Assembly: GCA_017475745.1 (NCBI GenBank)
Contig: JAFVEZ010000037.1
Location: forward strand, 1-40,498
DNA from: Selenomonadaceae bacterium
GTDB taxonomy: Bacteria; Bacillota; Negativicutes; Selenomonadales; Selenomonadaceae
Length of the DNA: 40,498 nt
Reading direction: 5' to 3'
Below are positions 1 through 8,117 of this stretch, piece by piece (the stretch's first letter is position 1; each line of letters starts with the position of its first letter). Below the pieces are notes generated by a model. That model worked only from the letters and a program-made list of their open reading frames with translations, searched no databases and was not told where the DNA came from. The position numbers and the translations under genes are program-made.

Positions 1-226
1 GGATATGATCCGGACAACACTCAGCTTCGATTATTTCTACCTTTTTCCTCTCGCACAGGGTTCTAAGTATTTTACCAATATCAACTCGCAACTGTCGATA
101 AATTACTTGTCTACGATACGTTGGAGCAAAGACGATATGGTATTTACATCTCCACTTACTATGTGATAAACTTTGCATATCACTCAATAACAAAACACCC
201 TTCGTTACAGTGTGCTTGTCAGGCAT
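1..226 (-). CDS. tnpA: IS200/IS605-family transposase TnpA (partial, cut by window edge)
   Basis: This is the N-terminal 75 codons of a small Y1 HUH transposase of the IS200 group, read on the minus strand and running off the left edge. The translation contains the family signature KWRCKYHIVFAPTYRRQVIY, then DIGKILRTLCERKKVEIIEA, and stops at CCPDHI, where the first half of the metal-binding HUH motif (usually PDHVH) begins. Family members are about 130-155 residues, so roughly half is visible. Two starts are possible: ATG at 226 and ATG at 178 (MQSLSHSKW). The second gives the usual family N-terminus, but neither has a convincing Shine-Dalgarno site. Whether the element is intact, or carries a tnpB, cannot be seen. 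Confidence 0.9.
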   Translation of the reverse strand, partial: MPDKHTVTKGVLLLSDMQSLSHSKWRCKYHIVFAPTYRRQVIYRQLRVDIGKILRTLCERKKVEIIEAECCPDHI

Positions 227-275
227 ACTTATTGTAACACAGGAGGTTTTTATTAATCATAAGAATTTTTAATAT

Positions 276-294
276 CCCCCAGTTGAACTGGGGG
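276..294. repeat. Subterminal palindrome of the IS end
   Basis: CCCCCAGTTGAACTGGGGG forms an 8-bp perfect stem with a 3-base loop. It sits upstream of tnpA where IS200/IS605 elements carry the hairpin bound by TnpA. On the plus strand it is followed by TTTT, so it could also act as a terminator protecting tnpA from outside transcription, as known for IS200. Confidence 0.7.
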
Positions 295-320
295 TTTTAT
301 CTTGCCTATTCGTCGACAAT

Positions 321-361
321 AAATAGCTGTGGAACTAAAGTCACTTACTCCACAGCTATTT
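321..361 (-). terminator. Intrinsic terminator after the FliK-like gene
   Basis: A 13-bp perfect inverted repeat (AAATAGCTGTGGA at 321-333 with TCCACAGCTATTT at 349-361) lies 40 bases past the stop codon of the minus-strand gene at 401. Both flanks are A/T rich, so it may work in both directions. It closes the rbgA-rnhB-fliK-like transcript. Confidence 0.75.
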
Positions 362-400
362 TAATTAAATATATCATTGACGTAATCAAAGACTACACTC

Positions 401-2803
401 TCACGCCTCACTCAACATCTTCTCACCAACGCTGCCGATCCTCACTTCACCAACATTCAATTCAGTATCTTTGAGTTTCTCTTTGAGACTTGGAATATAA
501 GTGCGGAACTCGTTGGCGACTGACCGCTCTGAGAAGTAAAAGCGCATATCAAGCTGGTTATTCTCATACATTCTGAAGGTAAGCTCAACCGCTCCAATGT
601 AATCGGTGAGAACGCATATCCTCAACCAAGTCTCTTTCTTATCTTCGCCTGTGTCCTTGTCCTTTGCATTCTCGTCATAGACATGCAAGTAAGTCGGATA
701 TGAAGAGTCATTATCGCCGACATAGAGTGGCATCATCATTTGGAGTGAACGATTATTCTGAGCTGCATTCTGTACGGAAGAGTTCTCGCCGCCCATTGAT
801 TGTCGCATTGCGTTTGCAAATTCTGCAACATCTCGACCGGCCCGCTTAAAAGCCTTGGCAGAGAGTTTAGAGGTCAACGGCGCCATATCACAAAGCTGCA
901 TAAAAGCCCAGAGCCTTGGAAGGTCAGGAAGCTTCTGTTGGACTGCTGCCTGTTGGACGGTTATTGGGACATTCTGCTGGCAAAGACGCAAAAGGTTTTG
1001 GAGATGACGCGCTTCGCCTTCAGTCAGATGATCTTGATTGTTGTTTATAAAGTTTTGCAGCGTGTTTGTATCTCGTTCAGTGATATTCTGATTCCTCATA
1101 AGTAGCTGTGCAATGTCCTGCATTGTATCCATAGTCTGAGGAGTATTCTGGAGTGGTTGCTTCAAGAGTACAGTCTTGGCAGCTTGAAGATCTGCCTTGA
1201 GCTGTTGTTGACGAACCAAGAAGTCATCACCCTGCTCTAGGCGATCGAGTTGAGCTTGTAACTTCTGTGAGAAGAGTTGCTGTTGACCCTGCAAGCTGTT
1301 AGGATTGTTGAAATCTTGCTGAGGTTGAGCAGTTTGTCCTTGCTGTTGTTGACTGGTCTGCTGTGCTTGTTGATAAGGCTGTTGAGTTTGATTTGCCTGC
1401 AATGGTTGTCCTTGCTCTTGAATCTGAGACTGCGATTGATTCATTACTTGAGACTGTTGGTTAGGCTGTCCCTGTTGATTAATCTGTTGGAATTTCCCTT
1501 GATTTTGCATCTGTGGTTGAGTTTGATTAAATGCCTGCTGCTGCCCTTGCTGATTCTGTGCTTGAGGTTGCTGATTCATTTGTTGAGGTTGTGTCTGCTC
1601 CTGCATAGGAGACTGTGGCTGATTCAGTGTTTGACTTTGTCCTTGTTGGTTTGTCGCTTGAGGTTGCTGACCAGATTGACCTTGCTGATTAACTTGCTGG
1701 AACTGCCCTTGATTCTGCATTTGCGGCTGAGTTTGAGCTTGACTCATCTGTTGTGACTGGTTAGCCACCTGTGACTGCCCTTGCTGATTCTGTGCTTGAG
1801 GTTGTTGATTCATTTGTTGAGGTTGTGTCTGCTCCTGCATAGGAGACTGTGGCTGATTCAGTGTTTGACTTTGTCCTTGTTGATTTGTCGCTTGAGGTTG
1901 CTGACCAGATTGACCTTGCTGATTAACTTGCTGGAACTGCCCCTGATTCTGCATTTGTGCTTGAGATTGATTTGCCTGCTGTTGCTGCTGAGATTGATTG
2001 GTTTGTTGCCCTGCTGACTGCTGCGCTCTTAGATTCCCAAACATTGACTGCAAGAACTGTCTAGCTTGAGATTGTGCTGCCTGTCTCTGGAGCTGTCCTT
2101 GATCTTTACCCTCAGCATTTGAACTTTGACCTGTCTCAGCGGGTCTGGGCATAAAATACTTAACGAGCTGTTTGAGAAAGCCCATACTATCGCTCTCTTG
2201 TGCCGTTGAAGTAGAGGTCTGATCGGCACTGCTGGCCGACAAAGCTGAGAGAATAGCATAGAGCTGCTGCGGAAGTTGTTCAGCGGTCTTGGAATCAATA
2301 AGCTCAAAGGCGGCCTTTGAGAGAAGTACCGGCTCCAAGGCGCTACCACCCTCTTCACTGATTATCAACGATTTGAAGTTCTTCAGTAACAATTCCATTT
2401 GATCGCTTAGTTCCATTGAGAAGCCCTTTTCAGCAAGAGCACCGATTTGACTGAGCATACGAGCAAAGACTGAAAGTTGCTCCATTGAGAATCGCTGACT
2501 TTCAAGTGTAGAGCCAATGCCCTGCGACAGTGTGGATTCCATAGAAAAAGCCTGCTGCAAGACGTTTTTGACAACTTGACTAACTTCGTCCGGCAGGCGC
2601 TCCATATTGAGTTTCTCGTTTGTGGATATTTTAGAAAGCACACCCGCCATATCATCAATGGCAGTTTTGATAGCAACATTAGTCTGAGGTTTAAAACCAG
2701 AGCCAGAGCCGCCATCTTCTTTGCGTTGGATACCATCAGTTGTGCCTGTTCTCTGTGGCTGATTTACAGGTCTAATGCCTATTGCTCCTGCTTCCATTGG
2801 CAT
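401..2803 (-). CDS. Gln-rich FliK/YlqG-like flagellar hook-length control protein
   Basis: An 800-residue protein with a helical N-terminal part (about 1-230), a very Gln/Asn-rich low-complexity middle (about 240-520), and a folded C-terminal part (about 560-800). The end of that part, with VELTFRMYENNQLDMRFYFS and IPSLKEKLKDTELNVGEVRI, resembles the FliK C-terminal domain. Order and strand match Bacillus ylqF-rnhB-ylqG, whose third gene is a FliK-like protein. FliK proteins measure hook length and switch export specificity; YlqG-type members are less understood. The ATG at 2803 is preceded by AAGGAAG about 10 bases upstream. The middle contains a near-exact 78-codon duplication, listed separately. 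It could instead be a general FliK-fold protein without a flagellar role. Confidence 0.75.
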   Translation of the reverse strand: MPMEAGAIGIRPVNQPQRTGTTDGIQRKEDGGSGSGFKPQTNVAIKTAIDDMAGVLSKISTNEKLNMERLPDEVSQVVKNVLQQAFSMESTLSQGIGSTLESQRFSMEQLSVFARMLSQIGALAEKGFSMELSDQMELLLKNFKSLIISEEGGSALEPVLLSKAAFELIDSKTAEQLPQQLYAILSALSASSADQTSTSTAQESDSMGFLKQLVKYFMPRPAETGQSSNAEGKDQGQLQRQAAQSQARQFLQSMFGNLRAQQSAGQQTNQSQQQQQANQSQAQMQNQGQFQQVNQQGQSGQQPQATNQQGQSQTLNQPQSPMQEQTQPQQMNQQPQAQNQQGQSQVANQSQQMSQAQTQPQMQNQGQFQQVNQQGQSGQQPQATNQQGQSQTLNQPQSPMQEQTQPQQMNQQPQAQNQQGQQQAFNQTQPQMQNQGKFQQINQQGQPNQQSQVMNQSQSQIQEQGQPLQANQTQQPYQQAQQTSQQQQGQTAQPQQDFNNPNSLQGQQQLFSQKLQAQLDRLEQGDDFLVRQQQLKADLQAAKTVLLKQPLQNTPQTMDTMQDIAQLLMRNQNITERDTNTLQNFINNNQDHLTEGEARHLQNLLRLCQQNVPITVQQAAVQQKLPDLPRLWAFMQLCDMAPLTSKLSAKAFKRAGRDVAEFANAMRQSMGGENSSVQNAAQNNRSLQMMMPLYVGDNDSSYPTYLHVYDENAKDKDTGEDKKETWLRICVLTDYIGAVELTFRMYENNQLDMRFYFSERSVANEFRTYIPSLKEKLKDTELNVGEVRIGSVGEKMLSEA
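1541..1722. repeat. Internal direct repeat in the FliK-like gene, copy A
   Basis: A 182-base unit repeated at 1775-1956. By eye only three substitutions separate the copies. The offset is 234 bases, exactly 78 codons, so the reading frame is kept. It encodes a Gln-rich segment that includes MQNQGQFQQVNQQGQSGQQP. Confidence 0.9.
1775..1956. repeat. Internal direct repeat in the FliK-like gene, copy B
   Basis: Second copy of the 182-base unit at 1541-1722 (same orientation, 234-base offset). A third, strongly diverged protein-level copy (MQNQGKFQQINQQGQPNQQS) lies nearer the C-terminus, at about 1425-1510. This suggests repeated expansion of the linker. Confidence 0.9.
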
Positions 2804-2848
2804 ATCTTTGTCACTTCCTTATCCTTGGATTTCCGAAATATTATATAA

Positions 2849-3541
2849 TCACGTTAATGTAATTTGATTTGACAGCATGCTCTTCACAGGTTCAAAACTC
2901 CTGCGGTGGAGTTCACATGCTCCGAATTTGTGAATAGCTTCAAGATGCAGTTTTGTCCCATAACCGCGATTGTGAGCAAATCCATATTCAGGATACTGCA
3001 AATCCCAAACGTCAGTCATGCGATCTCTAGTTACCTTGGCTATTATTGAAGCAGCAGCTATTGAAGCGGAAAGAGCATCACCGTGGATTATGGAGCGCGT
3101 CTCAATAGGATCGTCAAACTTAACCTTCATTGCATCAGTAAGTACAAAATCAGGCTGAATCGGTAATGACTTAATCGCTTGATACATTCCACTCAAAGTA
3201 GCTTGATAGATATTATCGCGATCAATCTGTTCAATCTCAACACAAACTGCGCTATAGGAAACAGCTTTTTCTATTATTTCGTCGTAGAGTCTTTCGCGAA
3301 TTTTGTGAGACAGCTTCTTGGAATCGTTGAGATGATCTATAAAGATATTTGGCGGCAGTATTACAGCAGCGACAACCATAGGACCTGCAAGTGATCCGCG
3401 TCCTGCCTCGTCAACTCCAGCAATCAGATTAAAACCTTGTCGTCTTGCTTCGTCCTCATATTCATAGAGCTTACTGACTCTGGCAATCTCATTATTGAGC
3501 TTCTCCAGTGCCTTCTGCTCCTTTATCTGTTTTATCGTCAT
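2849..3541 (-). CDS. rnhB: Ribonuclease HII
   Basis: A 230-residue enzyme that nicks RNA embedded in DNA, including single ribonucleotides. The signature GVDEAGRGSLAGP (Asp44, Glu45) gives the first two metal ligands of the DEDD active site. Further motifs are FVLTDAMKV (third Asp), HGDALSASIAAASIIAKVTRD and YPEYGFAHNRGYGT. Length fits the family once a roughly 40-residue N-terminal helical extension is allowed for. The ATG at 3541 has only a weak upstream purine stretch. It sits 29 bases downstream of rbgA and 45 bases upstream of the FliK-like gene, so the three probably form one transcript. Confidence 0.97.
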   Translation of the reverse strand: MTIKQIKEQKALEKLNNEIARVSKLYEYEDEARRQGFNLIAGVDEAGRGSLAGPMVVAAVILPPNIFIDHLNDSKKLSHKIRERLYDEIIEKAVSYSAVCVEIEQIDRDNIYQATLSGMYQAIKSLPIQPDFVLTDAMKVKFDDPIETRSIIHGDALSASIAAASIIAKVTRDRMTDVWDLQYPEYGFAHNRGYGTKLHLEAIHKFGACELHRRSFEPVKSMLSNQITLT

Positions 3542-3570
3542 TTTAACATCATTTCTTTAACATTATTTGA

Positions 3571-4437
3571 TTAGTCCAGCGTTACTCTGCCGAGTTTGCC
3601 ATTTCTAAATTCATTTAAAACTAGTCTTTGAGCTTTTTCTAAATCTACTATGCCGCCCTTGCGAATACAGCCGCGTTTCTTGCCTATAATCTCAAGTAAT
3701 TCGCCGCCACTTTGATTCAGTGGTAAAGTGAGCTTAAATCTCTCCGCAAGACTTTGACTGTAACTTGCAGCTAATGTCTCCAGAAGTTTGCAGACAACTA
3801 TTTCAAGATCGTGTATTTCGTCACTGATTGCATAAGTCCATGAAAGTTTCATTGCAGCTTCTGGGTCCTCAAACTTCGGCCAGAGTATACCAGGTGTATC
3901 GAGGAGATCGAGACCGTTGTCAATCTTAATCCACTGCTTGGCACGGGTTACACCAGGGCGATTTTCGATCTTGGTATGATTGACGCCAGCGAGTCTATTT
4001 ATGAGTGAAGACTTACCAACGTTAGGTATACCGATAATCATTGCACGTGCAGAACGTGGCTTGGCACCGTGAGAAGTGAGCTTGTGCGTCTTGGGTTCGG
4101 CAAGAGATTTAGCCGCTGCAATCAACGTCTTAATACCTGCACCTTTAACGGTATCAACAGCAACCGCTGATATTCCCTCTTCACGAAATTTATCAATCCA
4201 ATCTTGAGTTGCCTTACTATCAGCTAGATCAGCCTTGCAAAGAGCAAACAGTCGCGGCTTGTCATTTAGAATATCTTTGAGCATTGGATTTTGACTACTG
4301 AGAGGTATTCGCGCGTCGAGGACTTCTATCACAATGTCAACGAGTTTTAAATTTTCCTCAATAAGCCGCTGTGCCTTCTTCATGTGACCTGGGAACCATT
4401 GAAGCTGCGGCAAGTTTTGATTGTCTGTATCTGTCAT
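3571..4437 (-). CDS. rbgA: Ribosome biogenesis GTPase RbgA/YlqF
   Basis: A circularly permuted GTPase needed for late 50S subunit assembly. It starts with the family motif LQWFPGHMKKAQRL. The G motifs come in permuted order: G4 as LCKADLAD (Cys where Asn is usual), then the P-loop GIPNVGKSSLIN, then DTPGILWP, followed by an RNA-binding C-terminal helical domain. I place the start at ATG 4437 (288 residues) because AAGGAGTG lies at 4443-4450. The ATG seven codons upstream overlaps a TATAAT box and has no ribosome site. First gene of a three-gene unit with rnhB. Confidence 0.95.
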   Translation of the reverse strand: MTDTDNQNLPQLQWFPGHMKKAQRLIEENLKLVDIVIEVLDARIPLSSQNPMLKDILNDKPRLFALCKADLADSKATQDWIDKFREEGISAVAVDTVKGAGIKTLIAAAKSLAEPKTHKLTSHGAKPRSARAMIIGIPNVGKSSLINRLAGVNHTKIENRPGVTRAKQWIKIDNGLDLLDTPGILWPKFEDPEAAMKLSWTYAISDEIHDLEIVVCKLLETLAASYSQSLAERFKLTLPLNQSGGELLEIIGKKRGCIRKGGIVDLEKAQRLVLNEFRNGKLGRVTLD

Positions 4438-4456
4438 CTTTTCACTCCTTGAAGGC

Positions 4457-4465
4457 ATTATATCA
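4457..4465 (-). promoter_or_regulatory. Extended -10 promoter of rbgA
   Basis: TGATATAAT on the minus strand is a full extended -10 element; no good -35 box is present. Transcription would start around 4450, giving a very short leader that begins at or just inside the Shine-Dalgarno site of rbgA. This supports the shorter rbgA start. Confidence 0.6.
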
Positions 4466-4526
4466 CAAATATCATTCTTTGACGATAGTTAAGGAATATT
4501 TTTTATAAATGCTTAAGATGAAAATA

Positions 4527-4557
4527 AAAGACGATTCTCTGTGAGAATATCGTCTTT
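4527..4557 (-). terminator. Intrinsic terminator after folK-folA
   Basis: AAAGACGAT pairs with ATCGTCTTT (9 bp), with an inner TCTC/GAGA helix. On the minus strand it is followed by TTTTATTTTC, a fair U-tract. It ends transcription of the minus-strand genes that stop at 4575, ahead of the rbgA promoter. Confidence 0.75.
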
Positions 4558-4574
4558 CACCAATCATATTTCAT

Positions 4575-5504
4575 TTAGATTTTCCTGCGATAGTGTTTAA
4601 ATTTAAATCCAGATCCTTGATCTATTGAGTCACAAATGAACTCCTCAAAGTTGTTGAGATTCGGGAAATAAGTATCTGCTCTCTTTGATTCGTCAACAAC
4701 TGTTAAGTAAATCTCCGAAGCATAAGGAATCAGTTGACGGTAAACCTCACCGCCACCAATCACGAAGATAGATGTGATTGATCGACCTAGCAACAGATTA
4801 TAGAGATCATCAAGACTGTTGGCAACTTCCAATCCGCCAATGAAATCAACTCTTCGCGACAAGACTATATTTCGGCGATTGTCCAAAGGTTTGCCAATAG
4901 ATTCAAAGGTTTTACGTCCCATTACGACGGTATGATTTATTGTCAACTCACGAAATCTCTTCAAATCCTCGTCAATGTGGAACAGAAGTTTATCGTTAAG
5001 ACCAAGCCCGAAGTTGTTGTCAACACAGGCAATCAACTTTAAATTGAAGTCAACAAGACAACCTTTAACTTTGGTAACCTTATCACCGTGCAGTTGATAT
5101 TCCTCGCCACTAACTTCACTGAGCGGAATTAGTACAAAGTCACGCTGAAACATATATGGATGAGGTAGTTTGAGACGTTCTGTGTCCATTGTGATGCCGT
5201 CAATACTCAATATGTCAATATCAATAGTCCTTGCGCCCCAATGTTCTTTGCGAACCCGCCCAAGTTTATGCTCAATAGCTTGGAGAGAGTCCAAGAGCTG
5301 CAATGGCTGAAGGTCAGTTTCGATTTTGACGGCAGCATTGATATAGTTAGGCTGATTTTCAACGCCCCAAGGCTCAGTCTCATAGAAGTGTGATATGCTC
5401 AATAAATTTACTCCACCAATCTGTGCAATCAATTCAACAGCTTGACGGAGATTTTTTCTTTTATCGCCAAGATTGGCTCCAATTCCCAAATAACAGATAA
5501 TCAT
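4575..5504 (-). CDS. Bifunctional FolK (HPPK) - dihydrofolate reductase fusion
   Basis: A 309-residue fusion of two folate enzymes. Residues 1-150 are 6-hydroxymethyl-7,8-dihydropterin pyrophosphokinase: GIGANLGDKRKNL, then the ETEPWG loop, and the signature GARTIDIDIL. Residues from about 156 to the end are dihydrofolate reductase: LIACVDNNFGLGLNDKL, the EDLKRFRELT helix with the catalytic acid, VVMGRKTFESIGKPL, and FVIGGGEVYRQLIPYASEIYLT. In the usual LPW segment Trp is replaced by Phe (LLFH). The enzymes catalyse the pyrophosphorylation before dihydropteroate synthesis and the final reduction to tetrahydrofolate. Its ATG overlaps the stop of the upstream lipoprotein gene by 4 bases. No folP or folE is nearby. 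Confidence 0.93.
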   Translation of the reverse strand: MIICYLGIGANLGDKRKNLRQAVELIAQIGGVNLLSISHFYETEPWGVENQPNYINAAVKIETDLQPLQLLDSLQAIEHKLGRVRKEHWGARTIDIDILSIDGITMDTERLKLPHPYMFQRDFVLIPLSEVSGEEYQLHGDKVTKVKGCLVDFNLKLIACVDNNFGLGLNDKLLFHIDEDLKRFRELTINHTVVMGRKTFESIGKPLDNRRNIVLSRRVDFIGGLEVANSLDDLYNLLLGRSITSIFVIGGGEVYRQLIPYASEIYLTVVDESKRADTYFPNLNNFEEFICDSIDQGSGFKFKHYRRKI

Positions 5505-6442
5505 TTCAATTTAGGATAAACCAACTTTGCCATTGTCTCGACAGCTTCAGGATAGCGCAGACCCGGACTCAACAGGAATAAATCCTGCGGCAAGTAGTAG
5601 AGTTTACCATTTTTGATAGCGCCGATTGACTTCCAGGCAGGATTAGTATCAATGTTATGCTGCATATTTTTCTTGATCTCTTCAATTTTGCCCATTGAGG
5701 TCACAAAGATTATTTCGGGATTTTGCTCCGCAAGTGTCTCAAGACTGTAAGGCGCAGCATCTGGATTGCCTTCAAGTGGTGTCATTCCTGCAGCGACATT
5801 CTCCCAACCGAACATCTTAACTATATTTCCAGCAATACTGCCCTCAAGCTGAACGCTCAAACCCTGCGCGGTACTGTGAAGTATTGCCACTCTATGCTTA
5901 TCTTTGGGCATTTTGTCGATAGTAGTTTTTATCTTGCTGTCCATGTCGTCAATGATCTGCTTGCTCTTGTCGGGATTCTCGGTAAGTTCACCAAAGATCG
6001 TCAACTCATTCTTTACGCTGGCATAGCTCTTCATGTCTAGCACTAGAGCGAGAATATTGTTTTCTTCGAGAATTTCAAGTAATTTTTCATTCATGCCCTT
6101 ATTGACGATGACAAGATCCGGTCTACAAAGTATAATTTTTTCCGGATTGACGGCGTATACTTGACCTATGCTAGTAATGTTCTTTGCCCAATCCGGCATC
6201 TGAGTCTTGGAATCAGGACGGCCGACAACAGTGCCACCAACAGCGTGAAGCGGTTCCAAAAATGAAGCTGAAGTGACAACTATGCGCTCTGGCTTCTTCT
6301 CAAAAACCACGTCGCGGCCGGCGTCATCAGTAATAAAGTTGAAGATTTCCCGCTTTGTGGTGGTCTCATTTAACTCTTCTTCACAACCTGCAATCAGCAG
6401 AGCAAAGATCAAAGTTAATATAATTGCAAATTGTTTTTTCAC
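5501..6442 (-). CDS. ABC transporter substrate-binding lipoprotein (BtuF/FhuD/heme type)
   Basis: A 313-residue lipoprotein with the signal MKKQFAIILTLIFALLIAGC; Cys20 is the lipidation site. The mature part is a class III periplasmic binding protein: TDDAGRDVVFEKKPERIVV near the start, then GQVYAVNPEKIILCRPDLVIV and NPAWKSIGAIKNGKLYYLP. The family binds cobalamin, siderophores or heme; the ligand here cannot be told. The start is GTG at 6442 with GAGAGGAA upstream. No permease or ATPase gene is adjacent, so it must borrow a transporter encoded elsewhere. Translational overlap with folK-folA suggests co-expression. Confidence 0.9.
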   Translation of the reverse strand: MKKQFAIILTLIFALLIAGCEEELNETTTKREIFNFITDDAGRDVVFEKKPERIVVTSASFLEPLHAVGGTVVGRPDSKTQMPDWAKNITSIGQVYAVNPEKIILCRPDLVIVNKGMNEKLLEILEENNILALVLDMKSYASVKNELTIFGELTENPDKSKQIIDDMDSKIKTTIDKMPKDKHRVAILHSTAQGLSVQLEGSIAGNIVKMFGWENVAAGMTPLEGNPDAAPYSLETLAEQNPEIIFVTSMGKIEEIKKNMQHNIDTNPAWKSIGAIKNGKLYYLPQDLFLLSPGLRYPEAVETMAKLVYPKLK

Positions 6443-6528
6443 AATAAATTCCTCTCAAAGAATTATTAATCTGCAAACAGCAAGACTTAGTTTTTTAAGA
6501 ACAGCTTACCGACTACTATTTACAGTAG

Positions 6529-7683
6529 TTACTTTCTCTCCAGCTTTCTTCTGGTCATCTCCTGGACAAGCTCAATAGCACCTCTGCCAAGCCCTGTCTC
6601 ACGTGCAATATCTTCAACCGACATACCTTCAAGCAACATATCTTTGATTTTAGCGGTATTATTGATGGGTGCCGGTGGTTTATTTGTATCTCTTGCTGAG
6701 ACCGTTCTGTCAGTTGTCGAAGTAGACGACACTGTCCGTCTGGTCTCAATCTTAACGGGCTCGGTGGAATTGACGACAGCGGCGGCACGTTGACTGGAAC
6801 GCGAAGACACGATAATAGAGCGCCTGTCCGGTACAGCAGGAACTCTGACTTCTGCTTTTACCTCATTTTCGGATTTTTCCATTGACTTCTCAAGCACCTT
6901 GGCAAAATCCCTTGGCTCTGCCTTTGAAGACTCAGAGCTAACCTTCTCAAGTGCTGCCTTCATTTCAGCTTTGTCCATCTTCTTGGGTTTGGGTGTTTCC
7001 GGTACAGTTGCCTTTGTCTTAACAGGCTCGCTCGCTTCTGTCGGTTCTTCTGTTGTAGATTTAGGTACAGCAGGAGCTACAGGTGTAGAAGTAGCTACAT
7101 TCTGACGACTCGACAGAATTGGCGGCGGTGAAATCGGTGAGGGTACATTTGGCAGCGGTGATGTCATCATTGGAGGGTTAATCATTGAGGACATCATAGA
7201 TGGTGTCATCAATGGCTGCGTTGTTGGCATAGAAGACAGAGAGGACATTGGCATCATCGTAGACTGCATTTGCATTGGAGACTGCATTGTCATTGTAATT
7301 CTCTTTTCGGCTGCTTCAAGTTTTCGCTGCAATTCTTCTACGGTATCGCTTGCTTCTTCCAGCTTCGTCAAGAGGTCTCTTATCTCCGTTGACTGCCCTT
7401 CGCTTCGTTTCAAGAGTTTCTTGAGTTCAGCGACACGCCCTTCAAGGATTGTTCTATTCTTTTCTGAATCATCAAGTAAATCTTCTAAGCCTGATACTTG
7501 ATTTTCCATTCTGCTGATAACTTCGTTTGCTGTCTTCTCAAGTTCTTGTTTTAACTTGCCGGTGGTCTCCTCGACTTCACGTCGTTCTTCCACTTTCTGT
7601 TGGCGTTTCTTGCCTTGATTCCAAACGACAAATATCATCACTGCACCAACTGCTATCAGCAGTGTCATAACTTCTGTAATCAT
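6529..7683 (-). CDS. Membrane-anchored coiled-coil protein with C-terminal helix-turn-helix (SwrB/YlxL-like)
   Basis: 384 residues with one N-terminal transmembrane segment (about 4-20, MTLLIAVGAVMIFVVW), a long coiled coil (about 25-135), a Pro/Met/Ser/Thr-rich linker (about 135-320), and a small helix-turn-helix at the C-terminus: IKDMLLEGMSVEDIARETGL then GRGAIELVQEM. Bacillus SwrB (YlxL), a motility protein at the end of the fla/che operon, has the same architecture, as do DUF6115-type proteins. The assignment rests on architecture and the C-terminal motif, not on overall identity. It lies 19 bases downstream of the 107-codon gene and shares its promoter. The direct target of the terminal motif is unknown. 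Confidence 0.65.
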   Translation of the reverse strand: MITEVMTLLIAVGAVMIFVVWNQGKKRQQKVEERREVEETTGKLKQELEKTANEVISRMENQVSGLEDLLDDSEKNRTILEGRVAELKKLLKRSEGQSTEIRDLLTKLEEASDTVEELQRKLEAAEKRITMTMQSPMQMQSTMMPMSSLSSMPTTQPLMTPSMMSSMINPPMMTSPLPNVPSPISPPPILSSRQNVATSTPVAPAVPKSTTEEPTEASEPVKTKATVPETPKPKKMDKAEMKAALEKVSSESSKAEPRDFAKVLEKSMEKSENEVKAEVRVPAVPDRRSIIVSSRSSQRAAAVVNSTEPVKIETRRTVSSTSTTDRTVSARDTNKPPAPINNTAKIKDMLLEGMSVEDIARETGLGRGAIELVQEMTRRKLERK

Positions 7684-7702
7684 TTCTTAATTGTCACAAC
7701 CA

Positions 7703-8026
7703 TTACAAAGATATATCAAGATGGCGACCACGAGAAGGATCAATCGCAAACTTTTCCTTAGGCTGATTTTGCTGAGGATTGCGTCCTTTTGCATTTCTCT
7801 GATAACCACCGCCTCTGCCCTGACGTTCTGGATCGTCTTTGACGGTACCACCCTCAGGGTTGTCTTTATTTTGAACTTGCTTTTGCTTCAGTTCGTCTTC
7901 TTGCTTCTGTTTCAATGCTTCAAAGTCTTGCTGCAAATTATTGGCATGATTTAAGTTGTGCTGCACATTACTTGCCTCATTTGCAGTCGGATAAACCATC
8001 TGCATACTTACAGGCGTAATATCCAT
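7703..8026 (-). CDS. Small hydrophilic protein of unknown function
   Basis: 107 residues, highly charged and Gln/Asn-rich, with no signal peptide or membrane segment. A central predicted helix (about 28-52, LQQDFEALKQKQEDELKQKQ) is followed by a Gly/Arg/Gln-rich stretch and a distinctive C-terminus, FAIDPSRGRHLDISL. I do not recognise the family. The start is taken as ATG 8026, nine bases after GGAGGTG (8034-8040); an in-frame TTG one codon earlier is possible. It is the first gene behind the consensus promoter at 8118-8146 and is followed closely by the SwrB-like gene, so a motility-associated role is a guess from context. Confidence 0.7.
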   Translation of the reverse strand: MDITPVSMQMVYPTANEASNVQHNLNHANNLQQDFEALKQKQEDELKQKQVQNKDNPEGGTVKDDPERQGRGGGYQRNAKGRNPQQNQPKEKFAIDPSRGRHLDISL

Positions 8027-8117
8027 CAAAAGACACCTCCGATTTTAGTAGTTAGTTTTCAATGGTCAGCAGATAGTATGAGTGAATACCGACTGCAACC
8101 TGCTATCCGCTAGTTGA

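Larger units (their letters stand above)
1..300 (-). mobile_element. End of an IS200/IS605-type insertion sequence (partial)
   Basis: The tnpA 5' part plus a subterminal hairpin about 50-70 bases upstream of its start has the organisation of the left end of IS200-like elements, which have imperfect subterminal palindromes rather than terminal inverted repeats. The exact outer boundary is not defined by the sequence, because these elements make no target duplication. It lies somewhere between the hairpin (276-294) and the terminator hairpin beginning at 321. Confidence 0.65.

Noticed and set aside
1277..2017. Plus-strand frames rich in Leu opposite the FliK-like gene
   Set aside because: They are the mirror of Gln/Asn-rich codons on the coding strand (CAA/CAG gives TTG/CTG); no ribosome site or family likeness.
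4438..4458. Longer N-terminus of RbgA starting at 4458
   Set aside because: The upstream ATG overlaps the TATAAT box and lacks a ribosome site, whereas AAGGAGTG directly serves the ATG at 4437.
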